A stretch of 64,000 nucleotides of DNA from Phosphuga atrata (taxonomy: Eukaryota; Arthropoda; Insecta; Coleoptera; Silphidae). Shown here piece by piece: positions 12,138 to 22,679 of this stretch. The position numbers were made by a program, and so were the translations under genes. Numbering within the stretch: position 1 is the stretch's first letter; every line of letters starts with the position of its first letter. Below the pieces are notes generated by a model. It was not told the DNA's origin, did no database searches, and worked only from the letters and a program-made list of their open reading frames with translations. The stretch lies in NCBI GenBank assembly GCA_944588485.1, contig OX155893.1:34993580-35057579 (forward strand), read 5' to 3'.

Positions 12138-12240
12138 GTGCGGAAATGATTTTACAATGCTCCAGCAAATGGGGAACTCACCCTTCGGGCTCGTTCCCTA
12201 AACGACCTATTGCATTGTAAAATGAAGGTTTCCGCACTCT
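12138..12240. repeat. Short foldback with a GC-rich inner stem
   Basis: The arms are 'gcggaaatgattttacaatg' and 'cattgtaaaatgaaggtttc' with its 'cgc' end. Inside them a second stem GGGAAC...GTTCCC surrounds 'cccttcggg'. The whole unit is about 100 bp. This is either a tiny MITE or the end of a larger element. It is nested in the hAT. Confidence 0.6.
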
Positions 12241-12867
12241 AATGTAAATAACTATTTTCTACTGATATATGTGAAAATTGCATTCATTTGAACATTTTTT
12301 CATTCTAGAGATGAAAATATTTTCACATCTAGAGACGAAAATGAGCATTTTAAATTTTTGATTTTCTCGATTAAAACACTAAACTAACCAAATTTGCATG
12401 GACTTTCTTATTAATTACATCAATTTCGATGAAATATTTTATGTACAAACATAAAACGAGCCTGAAACTATTTAAAAAACAAATATAAAATTAGGACATT
12501 TGACATGAAAAGTATCACCTTCTATGAGAATGCAATATGTTGCCATGGAAACGACCAAACCAACAATTAAATTTGTATTGACAGTTCTGACAGTTCGCTT
12601 CGAATTGGATTTATTAAAGTCGAATTATGGATTCTACAACCGAAATCAGTAGAAAAAATTGCATTTACTATTCGATATGAAAGTGTTTTTTTTTTGGTTC
12701 GGTGTGATTGTTAACTCGTTGGCGCTCGTGAGCAAACTCCCACCTAACCAAAAAAACGCTACTTTCATCTCTTGCTGTAAAATATAGTATTGTTGAACTG
12801 TTTCAGAAAAATGTTACATATCAATTACCTCTCTTACTGCATCATTAGGCATAAGGCTCGATATCTT

Positions 12868-13566
12868 TTATGAATTCTTTTGAACTGCACCATAAGTGCC
12901 TTTCATTGTGTTAGCACCATCATATCCTTGTCCTCGACACTTATTTCGAGGTACATTTTTGTCATTTATTGATTTAATAATTTGATTAGACTTTGCTGAG
13001 GCCGTTTGGTACTTAACTTCATGTCCTAAAAATGACTCTTCAATGACGAGCACCTTTTAAATTCCATTTTCGTCTTTCTCTTTCATACAATAACGGTAAA
13101 GTTCTCACATTCGATCTGTTTTTGAAATACCTTTAGTCGTATCGAATATGATAGAGTAAAATGGTGCTGCGTTTATTTCATTAATGAGTGCTTTTTCTAC
13201 TTCTATTACCAGGACAGAAATGAAAGTATTTTATCCCATTTAGTTTACTTAACAATTCTTGTGAAATCAGACCGTATTTTGCTAATAACTCAACAATGAA
13301 TTACACTCCACAAAGGCAAAGTTGACACGTTGAAAGTCTTAGAGTGCTCAGAGAGTACTTGGCTCCAAAAATATTTTTCTTTCTTTATCATGGGCTCTTG
13401 CTTATCATATAGTGTTCCATGTAGCCGCCACTTTTGATAGGTTCCATGTGAATTTTCGATGTCTCGGCGTCTAAAATATGTTTCCAGTCATCATAGTCTT
13501 CCATCCGAACAGTTTGTATTTTTTAGATGAACAATTTGAGAATAACCAACATGGTTCGCAATATGT
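12868..13566 (-). pseudogene. hAT-like transposase remnant (TTF-zinc-finger/DUF4371 type)
   Basis: Reading down the - strand from 13566: a 'MTYCEPCWLFS' zinc-finger-like start, then 'IVELLAKYGLISQELLSKLN', 'AAPFYSIIFDTTKGISKTD' (the DUF4371 block containing the first catalytic Asp) and 'KCRGQGYDGANTMKGTYGAVQ' (the conserved GQGYDGA block). The order and spacing match ZMYM-like hAT transposases. Stops and frameshifts occur between blocks, and nothing after the GQGYDGA block is recognisable, so the C-terminal dimerisation region is gone. The 5' part is cut by the MITE at 13582-14073. Confidence 0.85.
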
Positions 13567-13581
13567 CATCTTATGTATTAA

Positions 13582-14073
13582 CCCTTTCGCTACGGGAACC
13601 GGATAAAGCCGTAAAATATTTTCGTGTCCCGTGTACGGGAACCGGATTAATACGCAATATATAATACGCTATATTATAATTATTATATACCTACACTACT
13701 AAAAATATTATAGACATACATATCAAAACTTGATTTCAGTGTAATCAATTTTTTCGGCCCAAACTACGGCAACGGTACAAATCCGCTAGCATCATTTCAC
13801 TGCAGCCTCTAAAAAAAAGCATCAACCAGGAGTGTCCAGCCTTTCATTTATAATTCCGGACGTATGCTAAGCCTACCAAGAACTCAATTGCGTACTATTT
13901 TGGTTACCCATTAAAAAAATAAAATGAAACAAATAAAACTACCACACACTGCGGGGACCGTATTTAAACGAAAAGAGTAAGTACCTAACTACGGCTACCG
14001 TTCGAATCCGCACTACCCTCAGCATACCGTACACAGGGCACGACTTTTAGAAAAGCACGCCGTAGCGAAAGGG
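13582..14073. mobile_element. TTAA-flanked MITE (piggyBac type), 492 bp
   Basis: TTAA at 13578-13581 and 14074-14077 flanks inverted ends CCCTTTCGCTACGG and its reverse complement. The interior repeats the motif 'acgggaaccggatta' twice near the left end and related sequence near the right, so subterminal repeats are present. It contains no transposase and was probably mobilised by a piggyBac source. It lies inside the hAT transposase region. Confidence 0.85.
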
Positions 14074-14507
14074 TTAAAGAATGAGATAGGCAAGGATGTT
14101 CTAGTTTCAACTAAACTTGGAAACAATAAAGCTTGTGTAGGAAAGATCTATTGTCATTGTCTTTCAAGAAAGGACCCTTAGGTTTGCAATGTCCGTTTTA
14201 GTTCACGCACCGTTTCACATGATCATTTAGTTCTTTAACTATTGTCAGTAATATATGATTAGTACCTAAACCTTTTCTTACGAATACGCTTAAATCTTAA
14301 TAATTTATTTGATTTTGTATATGGTCTTTAGTTGTTTTAACTTTAGTTGATTTTAAGTACTTATATAAAATTTATAATTTTTACTAAATTCTGTTAAAAA
14401 TGTTAGGTTACTTCCGAGCTCTCGGCCTCGGGGGCCCTGACTGGTCGTCAGGCCACGGGGGCCCGTGGCATTTTGCCAGCCCTGCCACCCTATAGTTACG
14501 CCACTGT

Positions 14508-14684
14508 AGTAGGGAAAGATCCTTCGTTCTGGACCCTCCTTCACTCCTAGCCCCGCCACCACCATCCCCACCAGCACAGCTTTCTAATCAGCTTTTAAAC
14601 AGCTATTAATCAGCTTTCAAGCCGCTTTTTAATCTGCTTTTCTTGGAGTGAACGAGGGTCCAGAACGAAGGACCTATCCCTACT
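14508..14684. mobile_element. Foldback MITE at the tip of the hAT
   Basis: The arms, starting AGTAGGGA at both ends, are about 44 bp and match closely ('tccttcgttctggaccctc' is shared). They enclose about 90 bp made of repeated 'cagctttt(c/t)aa' units. CACTGT stands on each side (14502-14507 and 14685-14690), consistent with a 6-bp target duplication. Its removal restores the hAT end next to its own 8-bp duplication. Confidence 0.75.
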
Positions 14685-15040
14685 CACTGTTTATAGTTTC
14701 CAATATCTAGCTCATCGGGAATTTAGTCTAAAACCGTTTGGAAAAATCTCTCAGGACGGATGAAACAATAGACAGACAAGAAGGCGAGTTAATAAATACG
14801 CTGTAAAATATGTTAAATAACTTATTACTTTGAAATTCTAAATATTTTCTAGTTTTAATTCCTATGAATAGACATTTGAACAAACTATTCGTTTTTGTCA
14901 AAACTGAAACTTATAAAGACACTTGATAAAGCATCCATCGGATGAACATTGGATTAAAGAAAATGGTAGGGTAATGAGAAACTTAGAAAGGATGTTGAGA
15001 TCAGTCCTTATTAGTGGATATAATTAAAAACCAACAAATG

Positions 15041-16056
15041 AAGGTCAATTATCGAGGAATATACGTATTAATTTACTCTAGTAACTCGAGATAATAAATC
15101 TTGATCATACCCGTTTAAACTTAATTAATTGGTTCCACATTCATTGAAATCCTGTTTGTGCGGCTTGTCCTTATGATCCTTCTTTTGTTCGCATTATATG
15201 CTATGTTGAAACTTTTATGACAATCGTCGACATTCCGTGCGATTATTAGACCTTGATGATCCGCAAAAACAATTTTTGAAGTCAAAAGCACATCCAAAGA
15301 TAGTTAAGGTGATCGCTAGGTGACCTGTAATAGGATTATTAAGCTGTAAATTGTTTATGAAACACTTCCCACCAATTGAAGGTCAATTATCGAGGAATAT
15401 CCGCATCAATTTACTCCAGCAGTTGGAGATAATAAATCTTGATCATGCCTGGTTAAACATAATTAATTGGTTCCACATTCACCGAAATCCTGTTTGTGCG
15501 TCTTCTCCTTATGATTCTTCCTTTGTTGGCATTATAAGATATGATGAAACTTTTATGACAATCGTCGACGATCCGTGCGATTATTAGTCCTTGATGATGC
15601 GCCAAAACACTTTTTCAAGTCAAAATCACATCCAAAGATAATCAAGGTGATCGCTAGTAGGCCTGTAACAGGATTAAATAAGCTGTAAATTGTTTATGAA
15701 ACACTTCCCATCAATTGAAGGTCAATTATCGAGGAATATCCGCATCAATTTACTCCAGTAGTTGGAGATAATAAATCTTGATCATGCCTGGTTAAACTTA
15801 ATTAATTGGTTCCACATTCACCGAAATCCGGTTTGCGAGTCTTGTCCTTATGATTCTTCCTTTGTTCGCATTATAAGCTATGATGAAACTTTTATGACAA
15901 TCGTCGACGTACCCCGCCATGATTAGTCCTTGATAATGCGCCAAAACACATTTTCAAGTTAAAACTACATCCAAAGATGGTCAAGGTGATCGCTAGTAGG
16001 CCTGTAACAGAATTATTAAGCTGCAAATTGTCTGTAAAATACTTCTAATTCGTAAA
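15041..16056 (+). repeat. Satellite: three tandem copies of a ~338-bp unit
   Basis: 'aaggtcaattatcgaggaat' begins at 15041, 15379 and 15718, giving periods of 338 and 339 bp. All three copies share 'ttaattggttccacattca', 'atgacaatcgtcgac' and 'ggtgatcgctag' in the same order. Copies 2 and 3 are closer to each other than to copy 1. The array ends near 16056 inside the third unit. No coding function is seen. Confidence 0.9.
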
Positions 16057-16254
16057 TCGCAAATGCTGAAATTATCTCAATTTAATTTGTCTAATTAGGC
16101 TATGTTCAAAATAAATGTAATCTAAAGCCGGATTTTTATATGCGATAATAATTCGAACAATAAAAAATCGCTTGAAAACAAAACAAATATTTGTTCAATT
16201 CAGTAATAAATTATAAACTAGTAGACATTCAAAAAATTGTATAAGCGCTTCTAA

Positions 16255-16780
16255 TCTGGATGATAATCTGATGAGGATCTCATGATGACCTGGTGATGAT
16301 CTGATGATGATCTGTACTAATCTGATTTATAGAAAACTGGCATAAAATAACAGACATTGAGAAAACTGGACAAACAGCACTAATGCTTGATTTGAAAACA
16401 AATTAATATACTTTGAGGATTAATATACTTTGACAATTTTGACCACTTCCACTATTTATTAATATGTAGCCATGATATTATGTGTGGAGAAAACTGGGCA
16501 ATCCATTCTTTGATTTGTATGGAAACTAATAGCCATTAAGAAAACTGGTCTACTGGAGTTAATTCTGAATTTGTAAACAAACTAATACACTTTGTAAACA
16601 TTGGACTGATTGATTAATTCTTAATTTGTAAACAAACTAGTAGGAATTGAGAAAACTAGGCAAATTGAATTAATTCCTAATTTGTAGAGCAATTAATGGA
16701 CATTGATAAAACCGGACGTTTGTATTAGTATAAGTTGTATTATATCTTGAATTGTAATTCAACTAATAAACATTTTGGAA
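16255..16780 (+). repeat. GATGATCTG simple repeat and ~57-bp minisatellite
   Basis: 16255-16325 is a degenerate (GATGATCTG) run. From about 16330 to 16780, units of roughly 55-60 bp around 'ttgtaaacaaactaata' and 'cattgagaaaactgg' recur six or more times with heavy divergence. Non-coding. Confidence 0.6.
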
Positions 16781-17277
16781 TATGCACCTGTTGACATTGC
16801 TGGAATAGGAAGCGCGATGATAGTGCCGTACTTTGATGTGCAAAATAAAAAACTTTAATAGATAATAGACTTAAAAACCACTTTTTATTCTTTATTTTAA
16901 TTTTCGATAATACGCTGCAAAATTCGCTTAAGCCAGAATCGGAATTCTGTTAAATTTGATAACAGTGTGAAATTCATTTCGAATTATGTGGCAACGATAG
17001 CTGCTAATATCACACATAACATAAATACGTAAATGAGATTATTAACATTTATGGATTTGTAATTATACTACACGTCTCGTTCTCGATGATTTGTAGAATG
17101 CTCGTCATTGCTTACATTTCACACTTTTTAGAGTTTGAAATTTGGCGCCTAGGCTAGTGTGGACTAGCTGGCCCAGACCTGTACAGTCATATTTGTTCGT
17201 TGTGTTTGACGGTTCACACGTACTGAGTACTCTTAGTATAAAACATTACCAAATCTAAATAAGAATAGAAGGTTTAA

Positions 17278-17436
17278 ATGTTAGGAGATAAGAAGAAGAG
17301 AAAATCATGTTTACGATCACGAATAGAGATTGGAAGAAACAAAAAAACGGATGGAAGACTGGAAAAAATTGGAAAACAGATCGATAACCTCAAAAACATC
17401 ATTTGTAAACTGGCAGAATTAGATAAAAACCACTGA
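17278..17436 (+). CDS. Short basic ORF at the DIRS 5' end, possible gag start
   Basis: A 52-codon ATG-to-TGA frame, 'MLGDKKKRKSCLRSR' followed by a Lys/Leu-rich segment with heptad-like spacing (ILKNII-CKLAELDKN region), so probably a short basic, coiled-coil-prone peptide. It sits just inside the left inverted repeat, where DIRS gag begins. It is likely a truncated gag remnant, since the tandem array starts directly after it. No family match is claimed beyond position. Confidence 0.4.
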   Translation: MLGDKKKRKSCLRSRIEIGRNKKTDGRLEKIGKQIDNLKNIICKLAELDKNH

Positions 17437-17459
17437 TCAAAATCAGAATGGAAATGCAG

Positions 17460-18770
17460 GTATTACATAAAAAGTATTTAGCCTCCTTACGAGACAATTC
17501 AAAAATGATTAAGTGTTGATTCATTCACACTGAAATATGTTTTTTTATTTTTTCTTTGTACAAAACCAACATGTACAAAAAACTGTCTATATAACAAATT
17601 GTCCAGACGACAAACTGTCTATACAACAAACTGTTTATACGACAACCTGTCTGCATAACAAAGATATTTGAGTTTCCACACGAAACCTATATCATATAAA
17701 TAAAAGTATTTAGTCTCCATACGAGACACTTACTTAACAAATGTTTAAGTGTGTTCATTCATTCACACTTAATTATGTTTTTACACAAAAACAACATGTA
17801 CAAAAACTGTCTATACGACAAATTGTCCAGGTGACAAACTGTTTATACGACAAATTGTCTGTATAACAATGATATATGAGTTTCCACACGAAACCAGTGT
17901 CACACACATAAAAAGTATTTAGTCTCCATACGAGACATTTACTTAAAAAATGCTTAATTCATTTGTTCATTCACACATTCAGTTGTTCATTCACACTTAA
18001 GTATGTTTTTGTACAAAAACTGTCTATATGACAAACTGCCTATACGACAAACTGTCCATACGACAAACTGTCTGTAGAACAAAAAAGATATATGAGTTTA
18101 CATATGAAACCAGTATCACATAAAGAGTATTTAGTCTCCATACGAGACATTTACTTAAAAAATGCTTAAGTGTTCATTCACACTTAAATATGTTTTTGTA
18201 CAAAAACTGTCTATATGACAAACTGCCTATACGACAAACTGTCCATACGACAAACTGTCTGTAGAACAAAAAAGATATTTGAGTTTCCATATGAAACCAG
18301 TATCACATAAAGAGCATTTAGCCTCTATACGGGACACTTACTTGAAAAATGCTTAAGTGTGGTGATTCATTCACACTTAAGTTTGTTTTTTCTTGTACAA
18401 AGACAACATGTACAAAAACTGTCTATATGACTATCCATTCGATAAACTGTCTATGACACACAGTTTATACGACAAACTGTCTATATGACAAACTGTCTGT
18501 ACAACAAAAAAGATGTATGAGTTTCCATATGAAACCAGTATCACATAAAAGTATTTAACCTCCATATGAGATACTTACATAAAGAATCTTTAAGTGTGGT
18601 GATTCATTCACATTTAAGTATGTCTTTGTACAGAAATAACATGTACAAAGAGCTGTCTATACGACAAAACCAAACGACAAACTGTCCAAACGACAAACTG
18701 TCTGTAAGACAAACTGTTCATACGACTAACAGTCCATACGACAAACTGTCCATTAGACGAAGTTACAAAA
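17460..18770 (+). repeat. Tandem array (~185-235-bp units) with inner 15-bp repeats
   Basis: About six units share the order 'tatttagtctccatacgaga', 'cttaagtgt..ttcattcacactt', 'tttgtacaaaaactgtctat', a run of 'acgacaaactgtc(c/t)at' 15-bp repeats, and 'gagtttccatatgaaacc'. Unit starts lie near 17470, 17705, 17915, 18125, 18310 and 18545. Unit length changes because the number of inner 15-bp repeats differs. The array is internal to the DIRS element. Confidence 0.85.
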
Positions 18771-19059
18771 ATACTTACAATAAAGGTCTATATTATAAAA
18801 CAATTTCATTTTTTAGAAAAAAAATCTGGATAAAATTCCGATAAATTTCTTCCCAAAAGCAAGAAATAGCTCTTACTGAAGACGTAGAAGCAACTAATGC
18901 TATTAGAGCATTCTGACTCTAAAAAGGAAATTCCAATAAAAACAAAACCTCAGTGAAAGAAGTACAATACGACAGAAGCATCCAGTCGGTCATCAAATCA
19001 CCAGCAGCCCCTAAGGAAGTAGATGAGTCAGCAGGCTGTCTAAAATACTTTATGCAAAA

Positions 19060-19610
19060 CTAGGAATAAATTACCTAGGATAAATTTTTCCTAGATTGTC
19101 TGAAGGGTTATAAAATACCGTCCAGAGAAATCCATATCAAACAAAACCACTAACAGACCAAAATTGGGCTAAAATGGTATTATAAAAAGTAGGCATGAAA
19201 TAAATTAGCTTTTAGCTAAAAATGTTATAGAGCCTTGTCAAAATGAAGATAATAAATTCATTTCCTCTTTGTTCTTAGTTGACAAGCCAGATGGCTCCAG
19301 TAGATTTATTATTAATTAAAAAAGAAAAATCTAAACACATTTTATCGATACTATCCATTTTAAAAATGGAAGATATTAAGTCCACCAAACACTTGATATC
19401 TATTGGATCATATATGTGTTCGATAGATCTAAAAGACATTTACTGCATTATTCCTATTTTAAAAATTTTAATTTAAGTGGCAGCTCTTCAGTTTTTTATG
19501 CCTTCCCCTTGATAATACGTCTGCAATTTCCTTTATCAATATTAGGGTTTTTCCTCCTTTCGCACTTACCCTTAGAACTCGCGAAAAATAATAACCGATA
19601 AAGCTGAGAG
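19060..19610 (+). pseudogene. DIRS reverse-transcriptase fragments
   Basis: Near 19080 '(L)DCLKGYKIP' matches the conserved stretch just before the DIRS RT. 'LVDKPDGSSRFIIN' (about 19275-19318) is the fingers block. 'KMEDIKSTKHLI' and 'CSIDLKDIYCIIPI' (19350-19465) contain palm motif A, whose catalytic Asp (IDLKD) is kept. A frameshift leads to 'YAFPLIIRLQFPLS', a decayed form of the 'CLPFGL..AP' block. At least three frame changes, and motif C (the second Asp pair) is not visible. Non-functional. Confidence 0.8.
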
Positions 19611-19728
19611 ATCAGTCGTGGAATAAGACAAAAGTCCTAAGAAATTAGCAAAACAACAAATTACTTATATCAAACATCAAACCATACAAAAACGTAACTT
19701 CTCAAACAATTGGTCACTGGGAAAATCT

Positions 19729-19965
19729 TTGCTGTCTAAAGCAGACATTGATACAAATCACTTCACAGCACATAGTACAAAATATGCTGCAGTATCAGTG
19801 GCTGGTTTTAGAAGTGGATATATACACAACCAGACGTACTGCTGGTTGGCCTTCGCAAAACTTTACAATCGCCCGATCCAAGATAATAACGATACGTTCG
19901 CAAAATCTGTATTATCTAACGCACGGTAACTCTTTTCTTTATGGTTTCCAGTCATGTAACATGAT
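19729..19965 (+). pseudogene. DIRS tyrosine recombinase, C-terminal fragment
   Basis: The frame at 19729-19929 reads 'DTNHFTAHSTKYAAVSVAGF' and continues with 'LAFAKLYNRPI'. This matches the end of DIRS tyrosine recombinases: the H-x-x-R box appears as HSTK (Arg replaced by Lys), and the Tyr nucleophile is kept in 'LYNRP'. A small frame change falls in the 'TAGW' region (a neighbouring frame gives 'RRTAGWPSQNFTIAR'). The N-terminal Arg box is not visible. It lies right before the internal complementary region, the normal position. Confidence 0.8.
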
Positions 19966-19994
19966 AAATGAATGAGTTTTGCTATACGCTAAAA

Positions 19995-20110
19995 TTCTAC
20001 AAATCATCGAGAACGAGACGTGTAGTATAATTGAACGATCAAACGAGCCCGCCGAAGGCGGGCGAAGTTCGATCGTGATTATACGAAACGTCTCATTCGA
20101 AGATGATCAA
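19995..20110. other. Internal complementary region of the DIRS element
   Basis: An imperfect palindrome of about 115 bp centred on the stem 'cccgccgaaggcggg' (20047-20061). Its halves are the complements of the left and right extremities of the element. In DIRS elements this region is thought to template the ends during circle formation. Confidence 0.75.
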
Positions 20111-20540
20111 TCTCCCTCCCTACATGTACCCGTTAATAAACATACCCTAGATCATCTTGCAGGGAAAACTCAACTACAAAAATCTCTAAAAATTTGACTG
20201 TACAGGTCCGGGCAGGCTAGTCCACACTAGCCTAGGCGCCAAATTTCAAATTCTAAAAAGTGTGAAATGTAAGCAATGACGAGCATACTACAAATCATCT
20301 TCGAACGAGACGTTTCGTATAATCACGATCGAACTTCGCCCGCCTTCGGCGGGCTCGTTTCATTGTTCAATTATTGTCGTCTTTGTCTCAAAGGTGAACT
20401 GTTCCAAAGTATTTTATTGTGTGTCCATTTAATTAAGCCTCTATTTCATACCGGTCCCAAATGAGAACGTCTTGCAATGTAAAAACTATTCCTGAAATCT
20501 AAACAAAAATCATGCAATATAGGGTTAAATTGAATTAAAA

Positions 20541-20824
20541 TGAGGCGTTAGTGGTCCAGTAGTTAAGGTGTCAGATTACTAAGCCATAGGTCCCGGGTTC
20601 ATCCTGATGCCAAAAATATAGAAAAATAAGCCACTGTCGCCTCTGTGCATGGCACTGGCAAAGCTTAAAAAGGGAGGCAAACCTCCCCTAATAGTGTCTC
20701 GCCACGCATGTTAAAAACTGTAAGGGCTATACTTGTGTCTCAAGACACCAAACACAAGTGTAGGAAGAGGGAGGAGGTCCAGGTTCACTGTAGCACCAAT
20801 GAAGAAAATTTAATTGAATTGAAT
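20541..20824 (+). repeat. tRNA-derived SINE with a TTGAA-type tail
   Basis: 'tggtccagtagttaaggtg' fits an internal RNA polymerase III A box and 'gggttcatcctg' about 40 bp on fits a degenerate B box. A unique body of about 200 bp follows and the copy ends in 'aatttaattgaattgaa', a short simple-repeat tail. Length (about 280 bp) and order match insect tRNA SINEs. The matching LINE is not identified. Confidence 0.75.
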
Positions 20825-21398
20825 CCCTTATCCTTTTTATTACCTTATCCTAAAGCTTGAGAATCACATTGTACCGCTCGTTTCTAGCATATAACTCCGA
20901 ATAACAAAAGAGTACATTATGAAATACAAAATAAATTTGTTGTCCATATCCTATCACTATATTGATCTATCACTATCTACACTTGCTCAAAACTATTACC
21001 ACTAATTTGTGACCCCATAAAATGCAATCTGGAAACTACATGTAAATAAAAATAACATCTGAATGACGCTATATTTGATGGTTTCAATTGACTCATTATC
21101 AGCATCTCATACTTCTGGAGTATCCGTAAGAATTAACAAGAACTACCAAAACTAAAGTGAAATATCATCTTCTAATATAGACTGTTGATATAATTGTCGA
21201 TGCAGTGTCAATAAGTCGTACAGTTCTGACAGGATTATAAGGGACATAAGGTATCTGCAATTTGATTCAAAGAGCTAGGAAGGCCTTGTTCAGATCAATA
21301 TATCGACGAAAATGTATGCAACAGACAGTTTGACTTAAGTTAAGTGAAAATTAGGCATCTCAACGAATTGGATGTTGTTCGTATAACATTAATTGAAA

Positions 21399-22190
21399 AT
21401 GGCGATAACTGCGACAAGTGTCAAGAAACTTCAACGTAAGCCTGTCTGTTATTTAGCGATTGTGGAACAGGTACTTAGATACAGGTCAATATATCAGGCG
21501 CAGTGGGCGCGGTCGTAAAAAAAAAGCAACTCAAAATCAAGACCGATTTTTACTGATTCGAAGACTCGATCGCAAGAGAGTTTTCCTCAGGACAACGCAT
21601 GGGCTCACTGTATCAGACCAGACAATTAGGAGTAGATTGAGGGAATCGAGTTTGAGGTCATGACGACCCCTCCGAAAACCCTCTTTGACACGACGCCACA
21701 GATTTTTGCTCGTGAACAAACTTCGACAATATAAGTCTGTGCTCTTCACGGATACATCAAGGTTCCATATTACTCGTTGCGATGGCCGAGTATGTGTTTA
21801 CAGACGTCCAGGAAAATATTAAATTTGGAATAGGTCCAATTTTTTTTGTTAATGCAGGATGACGCAAGACCACATACTGCGCGAATCACTTTAAGACTTC
21901 CAACAAGAACTGGAAATTCAAACAATGGAGTGGCCTGCATTAAGTCCTGAATTAAATCCCTTCGAGCATGTTTGGGATATGCTCGACCGACGTGTTTGTT
22001 GTCGCCCGCAGCCTCCTTTGAACATGTAGCAGCTAGAGACGGCTCTTATTGAAGAATGAGAGGCTATACCACAAGAAGACTTTCGAAGACTTTTGCGAAG
22101 CATGCCAAGACGGTGTAATGCCGTTATTCGTGCTAAAGGAGCACATACTCGTTATAAGCTACCACCTTATGTACACAAGTTTACATGAAA
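21399..22190 (+). pseudogene. Tc1-like transposase pseudogene
   Basis: Fragments in order: 'NRYLDTGQYIRRSGRGRKKK' (paired-like DNA-binding region), 'VSDQTIRSRLRESSLRS' (second helix-turn-helix), 'LFTDTSRFH' (first catalytic Asp, but the usual following Glu is Thr) with 'RCDGRVCVYRRPG', then 'MQDDARPHTARIT' (second Asp) and an 'MEWPALSPELNP..HVWDML' block (third acidic residue as a degenerate E). The roughly 55 residues between RRPG and MQDD are deleted at about 21815-21855. Several frameshifts. Terminal inverted repeats were not resolved. Confidence 0.85.
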
Positions 22191-22679
22191 ACAATTAATT
22201 TAAATTCGTTTCTGCACTTTGGTTGTGGTAGTTGTTGTTAATTATTACGGGTACTTTAAAAGTACGTGATGCTGACACTTCCATATGTGCCAATTAAAAC
22301 AATAAAATAGAGCGTCTTTCAGATGTTCTTAATTTTATTTGCCTGTAATTTACCGTTTGAATTTTATGGAAGCACAAATTAGTGACCCGCTAATTGTTCT
22401 GAGCAGCGTATAACTGCGTTCATTAATCATGCAGTGATGTTATCTCCTAATAGTTTTTATCTTATTTTTCATTCGGCAGTATATTACAAATGTGCAATTA
22501 ACACAATTTGCGTTAAATGCGATCGTTCGTTGAAATGTCTAATGACAAAACAAACGTCTGTCCGTTTATTAGCCCGGCCTGTTTTTTTTGAAAAATATAT
22601 ATTCTCTCTAAAAAGACAATTTATATATTTAGATTATTTTTTAATAATTTCAATAAAATATGCAGTATTTTAATTCAAG

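Larger units (their letters stand above)
10856..14689 (-). mobile_element. hAT-superfamily (ZMYM/DUF4371-type) transposon with nested insertions
   Basis: The left end starts CAATGCCGTAAC at 10856. The right end, in reverse, starts CAGTGGCGTAAC. Both continue into a GGCCCGTGGCA-like block, as in insect hAT elements of the ZMYM-like group. The 8 bases outside the left end (tttatagt, 10848-10855) recur exactly at 14690-14697, once a foldback insertion at 14508-14684 is allowed for. This is a perfect 8-bp target duplication, the hAT hallmark. The transposase remnant is on the - strand. At least three further small elements have landed inside. Confidence 0.85.
17061..20372 (+). mobile_element. DIRS-type tyrosine-recombinase retrotransposon, decayed
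   Basis: About 130 bp at 17061-17190 recurs inverted at about 20200-20310, sharing 'ctaggcgccaaatttcaaa', which forms inverted terminal repeats. An internal region (about 19995-20110) is complementary to both extremities: its left half matches the left end ('gagaacgagacgtgtagtat') and its right half the right end ('gaagttcgatcgtgattata'), meeting at a cccgcc-gaa-ggcggg stem. This internal complementary region is diagnostic of DIRS elements. Between the ends lie a gag-like start, a tandem array, reverse-transcriptase fragments and a tyrosine-recombinase fragment, in the expected order. At 3.3 kb it is shorter than complete DIRS elements (5-6 kb). Confidence 0.85.

Noticed and set aside
17460..18770. 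Regularly spaced short repeats resembling a CRISPR array
   Set aside because: The 15-bp repeats lie inside larger tandem units, the 'spacers' are themselves repeated, and the context is a eukaryotic DIRS element with no cas genes.
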